DNA of 64,000 bases. Origin: Tolypothrix tenuis PCC 7101 (GTDB lineage: Bacteria > Cyanobacteriota > Cyanobacteriia > Cyanobacteriales > Nostocaceae). The position numbers and the translations under genes are program-made. Position 1 is the first letter of the stretch; each line of letters starts with the position of its first letter. The stretch is from positions 6,499,979-6,563,978 of the forward strand of contig NZ_AP018248.1 in assembly GCF_002368295.1 (NCBI RefSeq), in the 5' to 3' direction. Positions 25,081-34,560 of the stretch are shown one piece after another. The notes below the pieces were generated by a model. It was not told the DNA's origin. It saw only the letters and a list, made by a program, of their open reading frames with translations, and did not search any database.

Positions 25081-27828
25081 TTAATTGGGCGGATCGATAC
25101 GATTGACAACTGCTGCCCAAAGAATCATCGGTGAACCTACACCCAAGCAGAATAACCACTGCTGCCAACTTAAGGGCGCTGTTTCAAATACATAATTAAT
25201 CAATGGCACATGGGCAAAGATAATCTGCAAAATAATCGCCCCTAAAATCCCGAAGGCAATAGCAGGAATATCAACATTCTCTTGAATTGTGCCGTCCATT
25301 TTGGCAATCAAATTCGGGATTAATTGGCTAATGCTCAATAGGTAAAACATCCGCCCTGCAATCAAAGCGTTAATCGCCATTGTACGCGCTAAATTTAAAT
25401 CACCTGTGGTTTGGCGGATATATTCAAATACGCCAAATATCACAATCCAGTTAAACAGAGAAATTGCCAAAATTCGCTTTAAGCGACTAGCTGATAATAA
25501 TGGTTCGTTGGGATGGCGCGGTGATTGTTGCATGACATTTTGCGCTTTGGGTTCAAAGGCTAAGGGTACTGTCATGGTGATGGAGTTGAGCATATTTAGC
25601 CAGAGAACTTGTAAGGATAAAATCGGTAAATCTCTAGCTAATAATGTACTAATCAAAATTGTCATTGATTCCCCACCGTTGACAGGCAAAATAAAGCAAA
25701 TCGCCTTGATCAGGTTTTTATAAACTGCACGCCCTTCTTCTACAGCCGCTTCTATGGAAGCAAAGTTATCATCGGTAAGCAGCATATCTGCGGCTTCTTT
25801 AGCCACTTCTGTACCTGCGCCTCCCATTGCAATCCCAATATCTGCTTGTTTTAAGGCGGGTGCATCGTTGACACCATCTCCTGTCATGGCGACGATTTCG
25901 CCTTTGGATTGCAAGGCTTCGACTAAACGCAGCTTTTGTTCAGGGGCGACACGGGCAAAGACTACCCCTTCTTCGGCTACTTGGGCGAGTTCTGCTGGTT
26001 CCATCTGTGCGAGTTCTGCACCTGTGAAGGCGAGAACTGAACCATTGTTGTTAATTCCCATGCGACGAGCGATCGCCCCAGCTGTGATAGCATGATCTCC
26101 GGTAATCATCTTCACTTGAATTCCGGCTGATTGGCAGGCTTGCACCGCTTTAATTGCACTCTCACGGGGTGGATCGATCATTCCCTGTAAGCCTAAGAAT
26201 ATCAAGCCATCGGCAATATCTGGATGATCTAGGGTATTTTGCTTATCGCTAACGGGCTTTTTCGCTAACGCCAACACCCGCAAGCCTTGGCGTGCCATAA
26301 TATTCACTTCCCGTTCAATGGAAGTTTGTTTTAATGTTTCTACACAATCAATAGGGCGGGGTTGTCCATTGGTATTTAACATCAAAGTGCAGCGTTGCAG
26401 AATCGCCTCCACTGAACCCTTGACATATATAGTTTTTCCCTGGGATGTGGCGTGCAAAGTCGCCATGTATTGAAAGTCTGATTCAAAGGGTATGCCATCC
26501 AGCTTAGGCATTTGCTGGGCTAAGGTAGATTGATGAAAACCAGCTTTATTTGCAGCTGCAATTAATGCGCCTTCGGTGGGATCTCCCATCACTACCCACC
26601 GATCATTTTTATATTTAATGTGCGAATCGTTGCACAATAAGCCAGCAATTAAGCATTCTTGCAAACCCTTATCGCGGTTCAAATTTACTGGTTGTTCGTC
26701 GTTGAGAATTTCTCCATCGGGTGCGTAACCTACACCAGTGACAGTATATTGATGTCCTCCTGCATAGATGGCTTGTACTGTCATTTGGTTTTCTGTTAAA
26801 GTCCCGGTTTTATCGGAACAAATGACAGTTGCACTACCTAATGTTTCAACTGCGGGTAATTTGCGGATAATTGCATTGCGTCGCGCCATGCGGGAAACAC
26901 CAATAGCAAGTGTAACTGTAACTACTGCTGGTAAGCCTTCAGGAATGGCGCTGACTGTTAACGCTACCGCCGCTTCCAAAGCATCTTGAAAGCTGCGAGA
27001 ACCTAATCCCACAACAAAGCAGAGGGTAGCTAGCCCTAGCACCATATACAACCAATTTTGGCTGAATTTGTCGAATTTTCTAGTTAAAGGTGTAGAAAGA
27101 TTGGTATGCTGCTCCATTAGTTGGGAAATACGCCCAGTTTCCGTAGCATTCCCTGTAGCTACAACAATTCCCGTACCTTGCCCAAAGGTCACAAAACCAC
27201 CCGCATAAGCCATGTTTTTCCGTTCGGCTAAGGCGGTATCTGGCTTGAGAATTGCAGTATCTTTTTCTACTGCAACTGATTCCCCTGTTAAAGCAGATTC
27301 ATCAATTTGGAGATTTTTTACTTGAATTAACCGTAAATCTGCTGGTACTTTATCGCCGGAAGTAAGTAAGACAATATCCCCAGGTACTAACTCACTGGAT
27401 GGTATGCGAATTTTTTGACCATCACGGATAACTATCGCCTCCGTAGTAATAGCTTTGGCTAAAGCTGCGATCGCACTCTCAGCTTTTGACTCTTGGATAA
27501 ACCCAATGATGGCGTTAGTAGTCGTCACACCCCAAATCACCCCAGCGTTGACAAAACTACCAGTTACCGCCTTCACCAAACCCGCACACAACAAAATAAT
27601 CAGTAACGGTTGGTTAAATTGCAGCAAAAATTTTAACCACCAAGGTTTACCAGGCTTCGCCGCCAGTTCATTTGCACCCACTTCAAGTAACAAACGTTGT
27701 GCTGTAGCCTTACTCAACCCATACTCAGCATCACTTTGCAAACGCGCGATCGCCTCCGAAATATCCAAGCCATGCCAAATAGTCAGCTGCTTATCTTCTG
27801 GAGCGATGGTAGATACAGCTGGAGCCAT
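25081..27828 (-). CDS. P-type cation-transporting ATPase, type II
   Basis: 915 aa, full length. Actuator TGES (181-184), M4 PEGLP (296-300), phosphorylation motif DKTGTLT with D339, KGSVEAIL in the nucleotide-binding domain, TGD and the hinge TGDGVNDAPALK, and six C-terminal membrane segments. The M4 and DKTGT context place it in the Ca2+/Na+/H+ type II group, close to cyanobacterial Pma/PacL-type pumps. M6 reads LWLNMLNSITMTVPLAFEPK, without the SERCA-type D/N set, so the ion is uncertain. It is a plasma- or thylakoid-membrane pump and monocistronic. The start MAPAVSTIAPEDKQ follows AAAAGGAAATAGTT. Confidence 0.92.
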   Translation of the reverse strand: MAPAVSTIAPEDKQLTIWHGLDISEAIARLQSDAEYGLSKATAQRLLLEVGANELAAKPGKPWWLKFLLQFNQPLLIILLCAGLVKAVTGSFVNAGVIWGVTTTNAIIGFIQESKAESAIAALAKAITTEAIVIRDGQKIRIPSSELVPGDIVLLTSGDKVPADLRLIQVKNLQIDESALTGESVAVEKDTAILKPDTALAERKNMAYAGGFVTFGQGTGIVVATGNATETGRISQLMEQHTNLSTPLTRKFDKFSQNWLYMVLGLATLCFVVGLGSRSFQDALEAAVALTVSAIPEGLPAVVTVTLAIGVSRMARRNAIIRKLPAVETLGSATVICSDKTGTLTENQMTVQAIYAGGHQYTVTGVGYAPDGEILNDEQPVNLNRDKGLQECLIAGLLCNDSHIKYKNDRWVVMGDPTEGALIAAANKAGFHQSTLAQQMPKLDGIPFESDFQYMATLHATSQGKTIYVKGSVEAILQRCTLMLNTNGQPRPIDCVETLKQTSIEREVNIMARQGLRVLALAKKPVSDKQNTLDHPDIADGLIFLGLQGMIDPPRESAIKAVQACQSAGIQVKMITGDHAITAGAIARRMGINNNGSVLAFTGAELAQMEPAELAQVAEEGVVFARVAPEQKLRLVEALQSKGEIVAMTGDGVNDAPALKQADIGIAMGGAGTEVAKEAADMLLTDDNFASIEAAVEEGRAVYKNLIKAICFILPVNGGESMTILISTLLARDLPILSLQVLWLNMLNSITMTVPLAFEPKAQNVMQQSPRHPNEPLLSASRLKRILAISLFNWIVIFGVFEYIRQTTGDLNLARTMAINALIAGRMFYLLSISQLIPNLIAKMDGTIQENVDIPAIAFGILGAIILQIIFAHVPLINYVFETAPLSWQQWLFCLGVGSPMILWAAVVNRIDPPN

Positions 27829-27940
27829 AACTATTTCCTTTTTTAAAGTGTTATATATTTTATAGCACGATATTTTAGTGTTAAATTTAGATAAACACTA
27901 GAAAAATTCGATAATAATCATAGTTAGCTTCAATTTATTG

Positions 27941-27979
27941 TTTGTCATTTGTCATTTGTCATTTGTCATTTGTCATTTG
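27941..27979. repeat. Tandem heptamer TTTGTCA, about 5.5 copies
   Basis: STRR-type repeat upstream of the P-type ATPase and the 28.1 kb gene. It is followed at 28029-28078 by CCCCAATCCCCA-type low-complexity sequence. The reverse complement heptamer appears at 37908-37945. Confidence 0.85.
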
Positions 27980-28100
27980 GTAATGGGTAATTGGAATCAA
28001 CTATTTCCTTTCTGTTTCCTCTGCGCCCTAATCCCCAGTCCCCAATCCCCACGCCCCAATCCCCACGCTCTACGCTTGCCCACTACCAACACAACTTAGT

Positions 28101-29219
28101 ATGCTGGGCGTTACAGGTGGGAACTTAGAAGGCGGGTACATTTTGGATTTGTCTACTCCTTTGCAATTAATTGGACGTTCGGCGGAATTTCAGCACATAG
28201 TAGAAGTGCTGGCGCGGGATGGTGATTTGCTGATTACAGGCGTACCGGGGAGTGGAAGACGAACCTTGGTGCGAGGTGCAGCGCAAGAAGTGGGTGCGAT
28301 CGTGCTGGAAATAGATTGTATCCGCGCTATAGATGGGCAGCGATTTATACAATTGTTAGCTGAGGCGATTAGCCAAGCTTGGCAAGCAGAAAAAGTCCAA
28401 GCTTGGGTTGCTGAGAATGCTAGTGAGTTTTTTGTCTGGAATCCTGAAGGTAAACTCAAATTATTGCCTTCTCTGGGACAAAAGCAGCTATGGCAAGCAT
28501 TTGAAATTTTACTAGCATTGCCACAAATCATTGCTTTGGATGTAAAGCAACGGGTAATGCTAATTTTGCACAGTTTTCCCCATATCCGTTCTTGGGATAG
28601 AAATAATTTATGGGAAACTACTTTCCGTGGCGAAATTAGGGCGCAATCTGAAGTTAGTTACGTTCTCATCGCGACGATCGCAGAGACAAGCCAACAAACA
28701 GATGAGGCTGATTACCCTATAGAAACTGTACAGTTACCGCCCTTAGCTAAAGATGTTTTGGCAGTGTGGGCGAGGGAAATTTTACATACTCAAGGACTCA
28801 AATTTGATTCGCGTTCTCAAGCATTACAACTTTTCCTAGATGCGGTGCAAGGGCATATAGGCGATGCAATGGCGTTAATTCGCCGCCTACAAACTTTGTG
28901 CAGTTCTGATGGATTAATTACTGAAGAAGAGGTACAGCAAGCTATTGAAGCATTGCTCAAAGATTTATCGATCATTTTTGAATCTTTACTGATGCTACTG
29001 CCAGCAAATCAGGTACACTTACTGGAATGTTTAGCTTTAGATCCCACAGAAAAACCGCAAAGTAAAGAATATATACAAAAACATGGACTTTCCAGAGGTG
29101 GTAGCCTTCAAGGTGCTTTAACTGGTCTACAGCACAAGGGTTTGATCTACAATGCAGAACAGGGTTATAGGCTGGCTTTACCGTTACTGGCTTTATGGTT
29201 GCAGCGACGGTTGAGATAA
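28101..29219 (+). CDS. STAND-like P-loop ATPase with divergent Walker A
   Basis: 372 aa. LIGRSAEFQHIVEVL followed by a P-loop GVPGSGRRT (47-55) is the AAA_16/Orc-like layout, but the invariant Lys is Arg. VMLILHSFPHI may be the Walker B strand, without a clear acidic pair. The next part resembles an AAA lid (VQLPPLAKDVLAVWAREIL), and the C-terminal region LLECLALDP.. LSRGGSLQGALTGLQHKGLI looks like a winged helix. ATP hydrolysis may be impaired. The role is unknown. The start follows a low-complexity tract, and the gene is in tandem with the kinase downstream (about 190 bp). Confidence 0.65.
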   Translation: MLGVTGGNLEGGYILDLSTPLQLIGRSAEFQHIVEVLARDGDLLITGVPGSGRRTLVRGAAQEVGAIVLEIDCIRAIDGQRFIQLLAEAISQAWQAEKVQAWVAENASEFFVWNPEGKLKLLPSLGQKQLWQAFEILLALPQIIALDVKQRVMLILHSFPHIRSWDRNNLWETTFRGEIRAQSEVSYVLIATIAETSQQTDEADYPIETVQLPPLAKDVLAVWAREILHTQGLKFDSRSQALQLFLDAVQGHIGDAMALIRRLQTLCSSDGLITEEEVQQAIEALLKDLSIIFESLLMLLPANQVHLLECLALDPTEKPQSKEYIQKHGLSRGGSLQGALTGLQHKGLIYNAEQGYRLALPLLALWLQRRLR

Positions 29220-29408
29220 GAGGTAAAAAATTCAAGATAAAGGAGGAAAGGAAAATTCCTAATGTTCGCTATGGGTTTTCAAACAAGCACCATAGATTTA
29301 AATTTTTCTTTCTTTTCCATATATTTTATAGATATAAAACTTCTTATCTAAAGATTCTAGATTATCCCGCTTTTTTCATAAAAATCAGGAAATTTGTGGC
29401 TTAAGCCT

Positions 29409-32027
29409 ATGTTTAGAAGGCTTGTAATGACATTTGTAGGGTTATTAGCCTTAGTGTTGGCTCATAAAATGGCCCTCATCTACCAAATTCAGCCAGGGAT
29501 ATCCTTGTGGTTTCCGCCATCAGGTGTGGCGATCGCGCTCACTTTTTGGTTCGGCCCCTATGGTATCTTGCTCACAGGGGTGGCATCTTTATTGATGTCA
29601 AGATTTTGGGGCTTGCATGGTTGGGAACAGCTAATTAGTTTGGTTGATGTGATCGAACCTTTGGTTGCTTGGTTACTTTATCGGCGTTTCAATCAAGGTT
29701 CGCTGAAATTTAATAGTCTCAAAGATGCAGCAATTTTTACATTTAGCGTACCAATAGCCGCCTCTGCTGCCTTAGCTGTGGTTGGTAATTTCGCTTGGGT
29801 AGCTGTAGGAAAACTGTCGGTGACTACCCTAGCTCAAAATATTCCTCATTGGTGGTTGGGTAATGCTATTGGAATCATGGCTATTACACCGACTGCTTTA
29901 TTAGTGCTAACTCCATACCTGCAATCTCGGGGGTGGCTACCCCATGCTGAACCCTCAGATCCGATGTTGAATGCGCTTAACTCCCAGCAATCCCGGCGCT
30001 ACATCCTAGAAATTGGCATCATTATTTTATTGTGTGTGGCGATCGCCATTCTCACTGTTACCCAAACTCATCAAACTAGCTTTAAGTTCCAACAACTCTC
30101 ATTTTTGAGCTTTGTTCCTGTTTTATGGGCAGCAAGTCGCTTTGGCGTTACCAGTGGGATGCTAATTTCTACTTTCTGCGTACTGGTAACTTTATTTTGT
30201 TATCTCATTGTCTACCCAAATGCTATCTTAATGCCCCAGTTTCCGGTGCCACCAGAAGTTTTACACGTTCACAAACTAAGTTTATTCGTGCAGTGTGCTG
30301 TTAGCTTACTGGTAGGAACTGCAATTACAGAAAGGGCAAAAAGTCAAATAGCATTAGCTGTGGAAAGAGTCAGACTAGGTGAATATCAAGCACGTGCGGC
30401 ACTCACAGAAAAACTCCTTCAACTAAATGATTCACTGGTAGAAACTAATGTGCGCCTGGAAGAATCGAATCGAGACAAAGATGCATTACTCAAGCGCGAA
30501 CATTCCCTGCGTCAACGTTTAGCTAATATTCTCGAAAGCATGACTGATGCATTTATTGCTGTCAACCATGAGTGGGAAATTACTTATGTTAATCAACAAG
30601 CAGTCAAAATTACTGGTTTAGGCTCAGAGAAACTCTTGGGTAAAAATTTTTGGCGACAATGGCCTGGCGCTGAGAATACAACTTTTGAGTGGGAATATCG
30701 TCGAGCTTTAAATGATGGTATACCTGTGCATTTTGAGGCTTTTTGCGAAGCTGATAATAAGTGGTTTGAAGCCCATGCTTATCCATCGGAAGATGGTTTG
30801 GGTATATTTTTTAGAAACATCTCCAGGCGCAAACAAGCAGAAGTTGAACGCGAACATTTACTGACAAGAGAACAAGCCGCACGCGCTGAAGCGGAAAAAG
30901 CAAACCGACTCAAAGATGAATTTTTAGCTGTACTTTCTCACGAATTACGTACTCCCCTCAACCCGATTTTGGGTTGGGCAACATTAATTAGAATGTACAA
31001 ATATCAAGGAGAAAAGCTGCTGCAAGGGCTAGAAATTATTGAGCGCAATGCTAAGTTACAAATTCAATTAATTGAAGACTTGTTAGATGTTTCTCGGATT
31101 CAACAAGGGAAAATGGTGTTAAATATCCAGCCCGTAAATTTAGTGAATACTATTACAGCGGCTTTGGAGACAATGCATTTAGCATTAGAAGCTAAAAATA
31201 TTCAAATTAAAACATTTTTTCAGCAAAACATTGGGATGGTGGCTGGTGATAGTGCTCGTCTACAACAAATTGTCTGGAACCTACTTTCTAATGCCGTAAA
31301 ATTTACGCCATCTAGGGGAGAAATAGAAGTACGGCTAGAACAAATCAATACGAATGCTGTAATTCAAGTTAAAGATAATGGTAAAGGCATTAGCCGAGAG
31401 TTTTTACCCCATGTATTTGAATATTTCCGCCAAGGTGATGGCACAATTACCCGAGAATTTGGAGGTTTGGGTTTGGGGTTAGCCATTGTGAAAAATCTCA
31501 CAGAACTGCATGGTGGAATGGTTGACGTAGAGAGCTTAGGAGAAGGTGAGGGGGCAACATTTACTATTAATTTACCATTAATGTCTGAGCAACCCAAAAT
31601 AGCTAAGAAATGCGAAAAATCACATAATTATAGTAATTTATCAGGACTACGCATTTTAGTAGTAGATGATGACCAAGATACAGGTGAATTTCTCACAATT
31701 ATGCTGGCAAATTTGGGAGCATCAGTAACAGCAGTAAATTCAGCCGGAGAAGCTTTAGAAATAATTGCCCAATCACCTCCAGATTTACTGTTAAGTGATA
31801 TTGGAATGCCAGGAATAGATGGCTATATGCTAATACGTTTAATTCGCGCTATGCCACCAGAAAAAGGAGGAAAAATCCCTGCGATCGCACTGACTGCTTT
31901 TGCTGGAGAAATGAACCAAAAACAAGCACTGGCTGCTGGTTTTCAAATGCATTTAGCGAAGCCAGTGGAATTAGGAAAATTATTATCAGCAACCACGGAA
32001 CTTTTAGAGTTAGGAGTTAGGAGTTAG
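29409..32027 (+). CDS. Hybrid histidine kinase MASE1-PAS-HisKA-HATPase-REC
   Basis: 872 aa from the ATG at 29409. An in-frame TTG lies at 29394; the ATG at 29427 has AGAAGG before it and is an alternative start. The N-terminal approximately 300 residues are a MASE1 membrane domain (PGISLWFPPSGVAIALTFWFGP and repeated helices), followed by a coiled linker, a PAS domain (about 370-470, ILESMTDAFIAVNHEWEITYVNQ), phospho-acceptor H511 in LSHELRTPLNPIL, ATPase boxes DNGKG and GLGLGLAIV, and a receiver with D797 in LSDIGMPGIDGY. The ligand is unknown. The last codons (ELGVRS, then stop) come from a TTAGGAG tandem repeat that overlaps the 3' end. Confidence 0.9.
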   Translation: MFRRLVMTFVGLLALVLAHKMALIYQIQPGISLWFPPSGVAIALTFWFGPYGILLTGVASLLMSRFWGLHGWEQLISLVDVIEPLVAWLLYRRFNQGSLKFNSLKDAAIFTFSVPIAASAALAVVGNFAWVAVGKLSVTTLAQNIPHWWLGNAIGIMAITPTALLVLTPYLQSRGWLPHAEPSDPMLNALNSQQSRRYILEIGIIILLCVAIAILTVTQTHQTSFKFQQLSFLSFVPVLWAASRFGVTSGMLISTFCVLVTLFCYLIVYPNAILMPQFPVPPEVLHVHKLSLFVQCAVSLLVGTAITERAKSQIALAVERVRLGEYQARAALTEKLLQLNDSLVETNVRLEESNRDKDALLKREHSLRQRLANILESMTDAFIAVNHEWEITYVNQQAVKITGLGSEKLLGKNFWRQWPGAENTTFEWEYRRALNDGIPVHFEAFCEADNKWFEAHAYPSEDGLGIFFRNISRRKQAEVEREHLLTREQAARAEAEKANRLKDEFLAVLSHELRTPLNPILGWATLIRMYKYQGEKLLQGLEIIERNAKLQIQLIEDLLDVSRIQQGKMVLNIQPVNLVNTITAALETMHLALEAKNIQIKTFFQQNIGMVAGDSARLQQIVWNLLSNAVKFTPSRGEIEVRLEQINTNAVIQVKDNGKGISREFLPHVFEYFRQGDGTITREFGGLGLGLAIVKNLTELHGGMVDVESLGEGEGATFTINLPLMSEQPKIAKKCEKSHNYSNLSGLRILVVDDDQDTGEFLTIMLANLGASVTAVNSAGEALEIIAQSPPDLLLSDIGMPGIDGYMLIRLIRAMPPEKGGKIPAIALTAFAGEMNQKQALAAGFQMHLAKPVELGKLLSATTELLELGVRS

Positions 32028-32072
32028 GGATTGGGGATTAGGGACTGGGGATTGGGGATTGGGGATTAGGGA
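32008..32072. repeat. TTAGGAG / GGGGATTGGG low-complexity tract
   Basis: Three TTAGGAG heptamers, then GGGGATTGGGGATTAGGG-type units. It includes the stop codon of the kinase gene. Confidence 0.8.
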
Positions 32073-32106
32073 AATGAGGAAGCAGAGGAAGCAGAGGAGA
32101 AATTTT

Positions 32107-32177
32107 CAATTACCAATTACCAATTACCAATTACCAATTACCAATTACCAATTACCAATTACCAATTACCAATTACC
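32107..32177. repeat. Tandem heptamer CAATTAC, about 10 copies
   Basis: The longest perfect STRR array in the window. Its right end contains the stop codon (TTA at 32173-32175 on the minus strand) of the repeat-protein gene. Confidence 0.9.
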
Positions 32178-34476
32178 TTTTATATTCAGCCAGTTTTTTA
32201 ATCAACTGATCACGAGTTGTTTTATTTTCCAGAATTTGAGCAATTTTTAAAGCTTGTTGATAGTATCCAATTAAGGCTTTGAGCAGGGCTATTTTTTCTA
32301 AAGAACTACCTCTATCTTGCTCATCTTCAATAATGGTACTTGGTGAACCATCTGGAAGCGAGCCGAATTCTAAAACACGAGATTCGGGGCCGGGAATTGT
32401 TTTGGCTGCTGCAAAGGCGAAGTCAAGTATTTCGGAGGCTAAACGAATTTTTTGGGCGTGGATGTAGGTTTCTGCGATGTTGATTAACCCTGTGGTTTTA
32501 ATCTCTGGAGTTTTGATTTGTTGGTAAATTTTATTGACTACATCAATTTGTTCATAGCCAGTCTCAACCAACGATAAAGCCAATCCATTTAATTTATTAT
32601 CTTGTGTTTCTGTGGGGTGCGCTTGCATAACTTGCAAAGCAGCAAGATATTGTTTCGCTGTCATCAACAATTCTTCTATTTTTAGCAAGTTAGACTCGCG
32701 CACAGATGCATCTTGTTCTGTTTTAGCTAACTGTATTGCTTCAGCTAACAGTGCATCTGCTAGCTGTTGATTGCCAATGTGCAAATATTCTCGTGCAATG
32801 ATAGCTAAAGCTAAAACTTGGGATTGTGGTGCTAATTTTCTCGCATCTGCGATCGCCTGTGTAAATAGTTGCTCGGTTGACTCAGTTTTACCGTTAGCAG
32901 TTGCAATTAATACTAAAGTTTCAATTTGATAGGGTAAGCTCCCAGAATTATCAATTTGTGGGACTAAAGCGAGGGCATTTTCTATTTTTTGATTTTGGGC
33001 ATAGATTAATGCTATTTTCTGCAATAAATGATTGCGTTGCTCAATATTGCTAGGCTCTAAACTCTGAGCAAACTTTAATGTTATTTCTATTTCTCCTGCC
33101 TGAATTGCTGCATTACCAATTTGTAAAATCCAAATTGCCTTATTTAAGAAATTGGAATGGTTCGCATTTAGAATTATCTCGAACGCCAGCTTATATTGTT
33201 GTGTCTCCAGGACGTTGGATAAGATGCTAGGCACACTTCCCATTGGCTCAACAGCTTCTACAGTTTGAATCAAGGGAATAATCTGAGGAATAATTTCCTC
33301 AGCCATTTCTATCTTGCCAAATTTCAGGTATTCAATAGCGATGATGCCTAAAGTTAGGGCTAATACTTCTGAATTTTTTAGCTGTGAAACTGCTAAATAA
33401 GCTGCATCCAACTGCCCAGCTTTGGCATAGGATTGAATAAAAATTCCTTTGGCATCTTCTTCTGCAGTAGTAAATGCTGTCAGTGCTGTAGCAAATACCT
33501 GATTTGCTAATTCTTGTTCTCCTTGATCAACATATATCAGGGCAATTTCTCGCAGTCTCGCGCTTTTCATCTCTGATATTTCTAGCTTTTGGGCTAGTTT
33601 TAGCGCTGCTTCTAATTGATTTGTTTTGACGAAATACCGCACTACCTCAGAAATTACATGAGAACGATAGTAAAGGTAAGAGATTGATGCAGCAATTTCT
33701 AAGGCAATATCAATTTTACCTAGTTTAATATAGGTAAGAGCAATAGCCTCTAGGGGAATACTTTGAGCCGTTGGATCTTCAGACTCAATTTGCCGAGCAA
33801 TTTGCAGCGCAGTTGATAAAATTTCTTCTGCTTGCGTAGTTTGTTGGAAACCCAGATATGCTTGCGCTATGGGTAATAATGCCTTAGCTTGAAATTCTGC
33901 AACTGGAATTAGCTGGCTAGTTTTTAATGCTGTTGTCAACAATTGCAAAGCTAGTTTTTGTTCGCCAATTCTTTGGCTATAATTAGCAATCTTGGTTAAA
34001 ATTATGGTTTTTTCAAAATTGTAACCCTGGTTGACGCTCTGTGTGAGCCGCACCACTAACATCAATAACTTTGTTGCTTGCTGTTTCTGGTTGGGTTTCA
34101 CTCTGTTAATTAATCTTCCTAACAGCCAATCTTGAATGTCGTAAGTATTGATAATTCTATTGAGTAAGGATAAAGTAAATTCCGGATTAGCCAATTTCTG
34201 GGTAGTTTGTAAAATTTGGTGAAGTTCTGAAATTACTTCTTCAGTCTGCTCCCCAGTAATATCTTCTTCTATCAAATATTCCAGAGCACTAATTCGTGCT
34301 TCTAATTTTTGCTGCTGCTGTTCACGACGCTGTTTCATTTGAGCTAATATTTGTGATGCAAAGGGAAGGCTGACAGCGCTTAATAACACTGCAAATGAAA
34401 ATTTATGAAGCGCAAATTTAGCATAGGAAATATTCATAGTGAGAATTTTCTTTTTACCTTTTACTAAATCATTCAT
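32173..34476 (-). CDS. Exported TPR/alpha-solenoid repeat protein
   Basis: 767 aa. Signal-anchor or signal peptide near the start (HKFSFAVLLSAVSLPFASQILAQ, about 24-46). After a coiled segment rich in Gln/Glu, the rest is a chain of helix pairs of about 34-40 residues with TPR-like features (AKALLPIAQAYLGFQQTTQAEEIL, ALTYIKLGKIDIALEIA, AREYLHIGNQQLADALL). It is probably periplasmic or membrane-tethered, a scaffold without catalytic motif. An alternative start is the ATG 39 bases downstream. The stop codon is contributed by the CAATTAC repeat, so the last residues (EYKR) may differ from the ancestral end. Confidence 0.75.
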   Translation of the reverse strand: MNDLVKGKKKILTMNISYAKFALHKFSFAVLLSAVSLPFASQILAQMKQRREQQQQKLEARISALEYLIEEDITGEQTEEVISELHQILQTTQKLANPEFTLSLLNRIINTYDIQDWLLGRLINRVKPNQKQQATKLLMLVVRLTQSVNQGYNFEKTIILTKIANYSQRIGEQKLALQLLTTALKTSQLIPVAEFQAKALLPIAQAYLGFQQTTQAEEILSTALQIARQIESEDPTAQSIPLEAIALTYIKLGKIDIALEIAASISYLYYRSHVISEVVRYFVKTNQLEAALKLAQKLEISEMKSARLREIALIYVDQGEQELANQVFATALTAFTTAEEDAKGIFIQSYAKAGQLDAAYLAVSQLKNSEVLALTLGIIAIEYLKFGKIEMAEEIIPQIIPLIQTVEAVEPMGSVPSILSNVLETQQYKLAFEIILNANHSNFLNKAIWILQIGNAAIQAGEIEITLKFAQSLEPSNIEQRNHLLQKIALIYAQNQKIENALALVPQIDNSGSLPYQIETLVLIATANGKTESTEQLFTQAIADARKLAPQSQVLALAIIAREYLHIGNQQLADALLAEAIQLAKTEQDASVRESNLLKIEELLMTAKQYLAALQVMQAHPTETQDNKLNGLALSLVETGYEQIDVVNKIYQQIKTPEIKTTGLINIAETYIHAQKIRLASEILDFAFAAAKTIPGPESRVLEFGSLPDGSPSTIIEDEQDRGSSLEKIALLKALIGYYQQALKIAQILENKTTRDQLIKKLAEYKR

Positions 34477-34560
34477 ATTGATATACAGGTATTTTTACAG
34501 TAGTTACGCAAAATTTTCTCAGTTTGAATTTTTTTATAATTTTTTTCTAGGAGGAATTTT

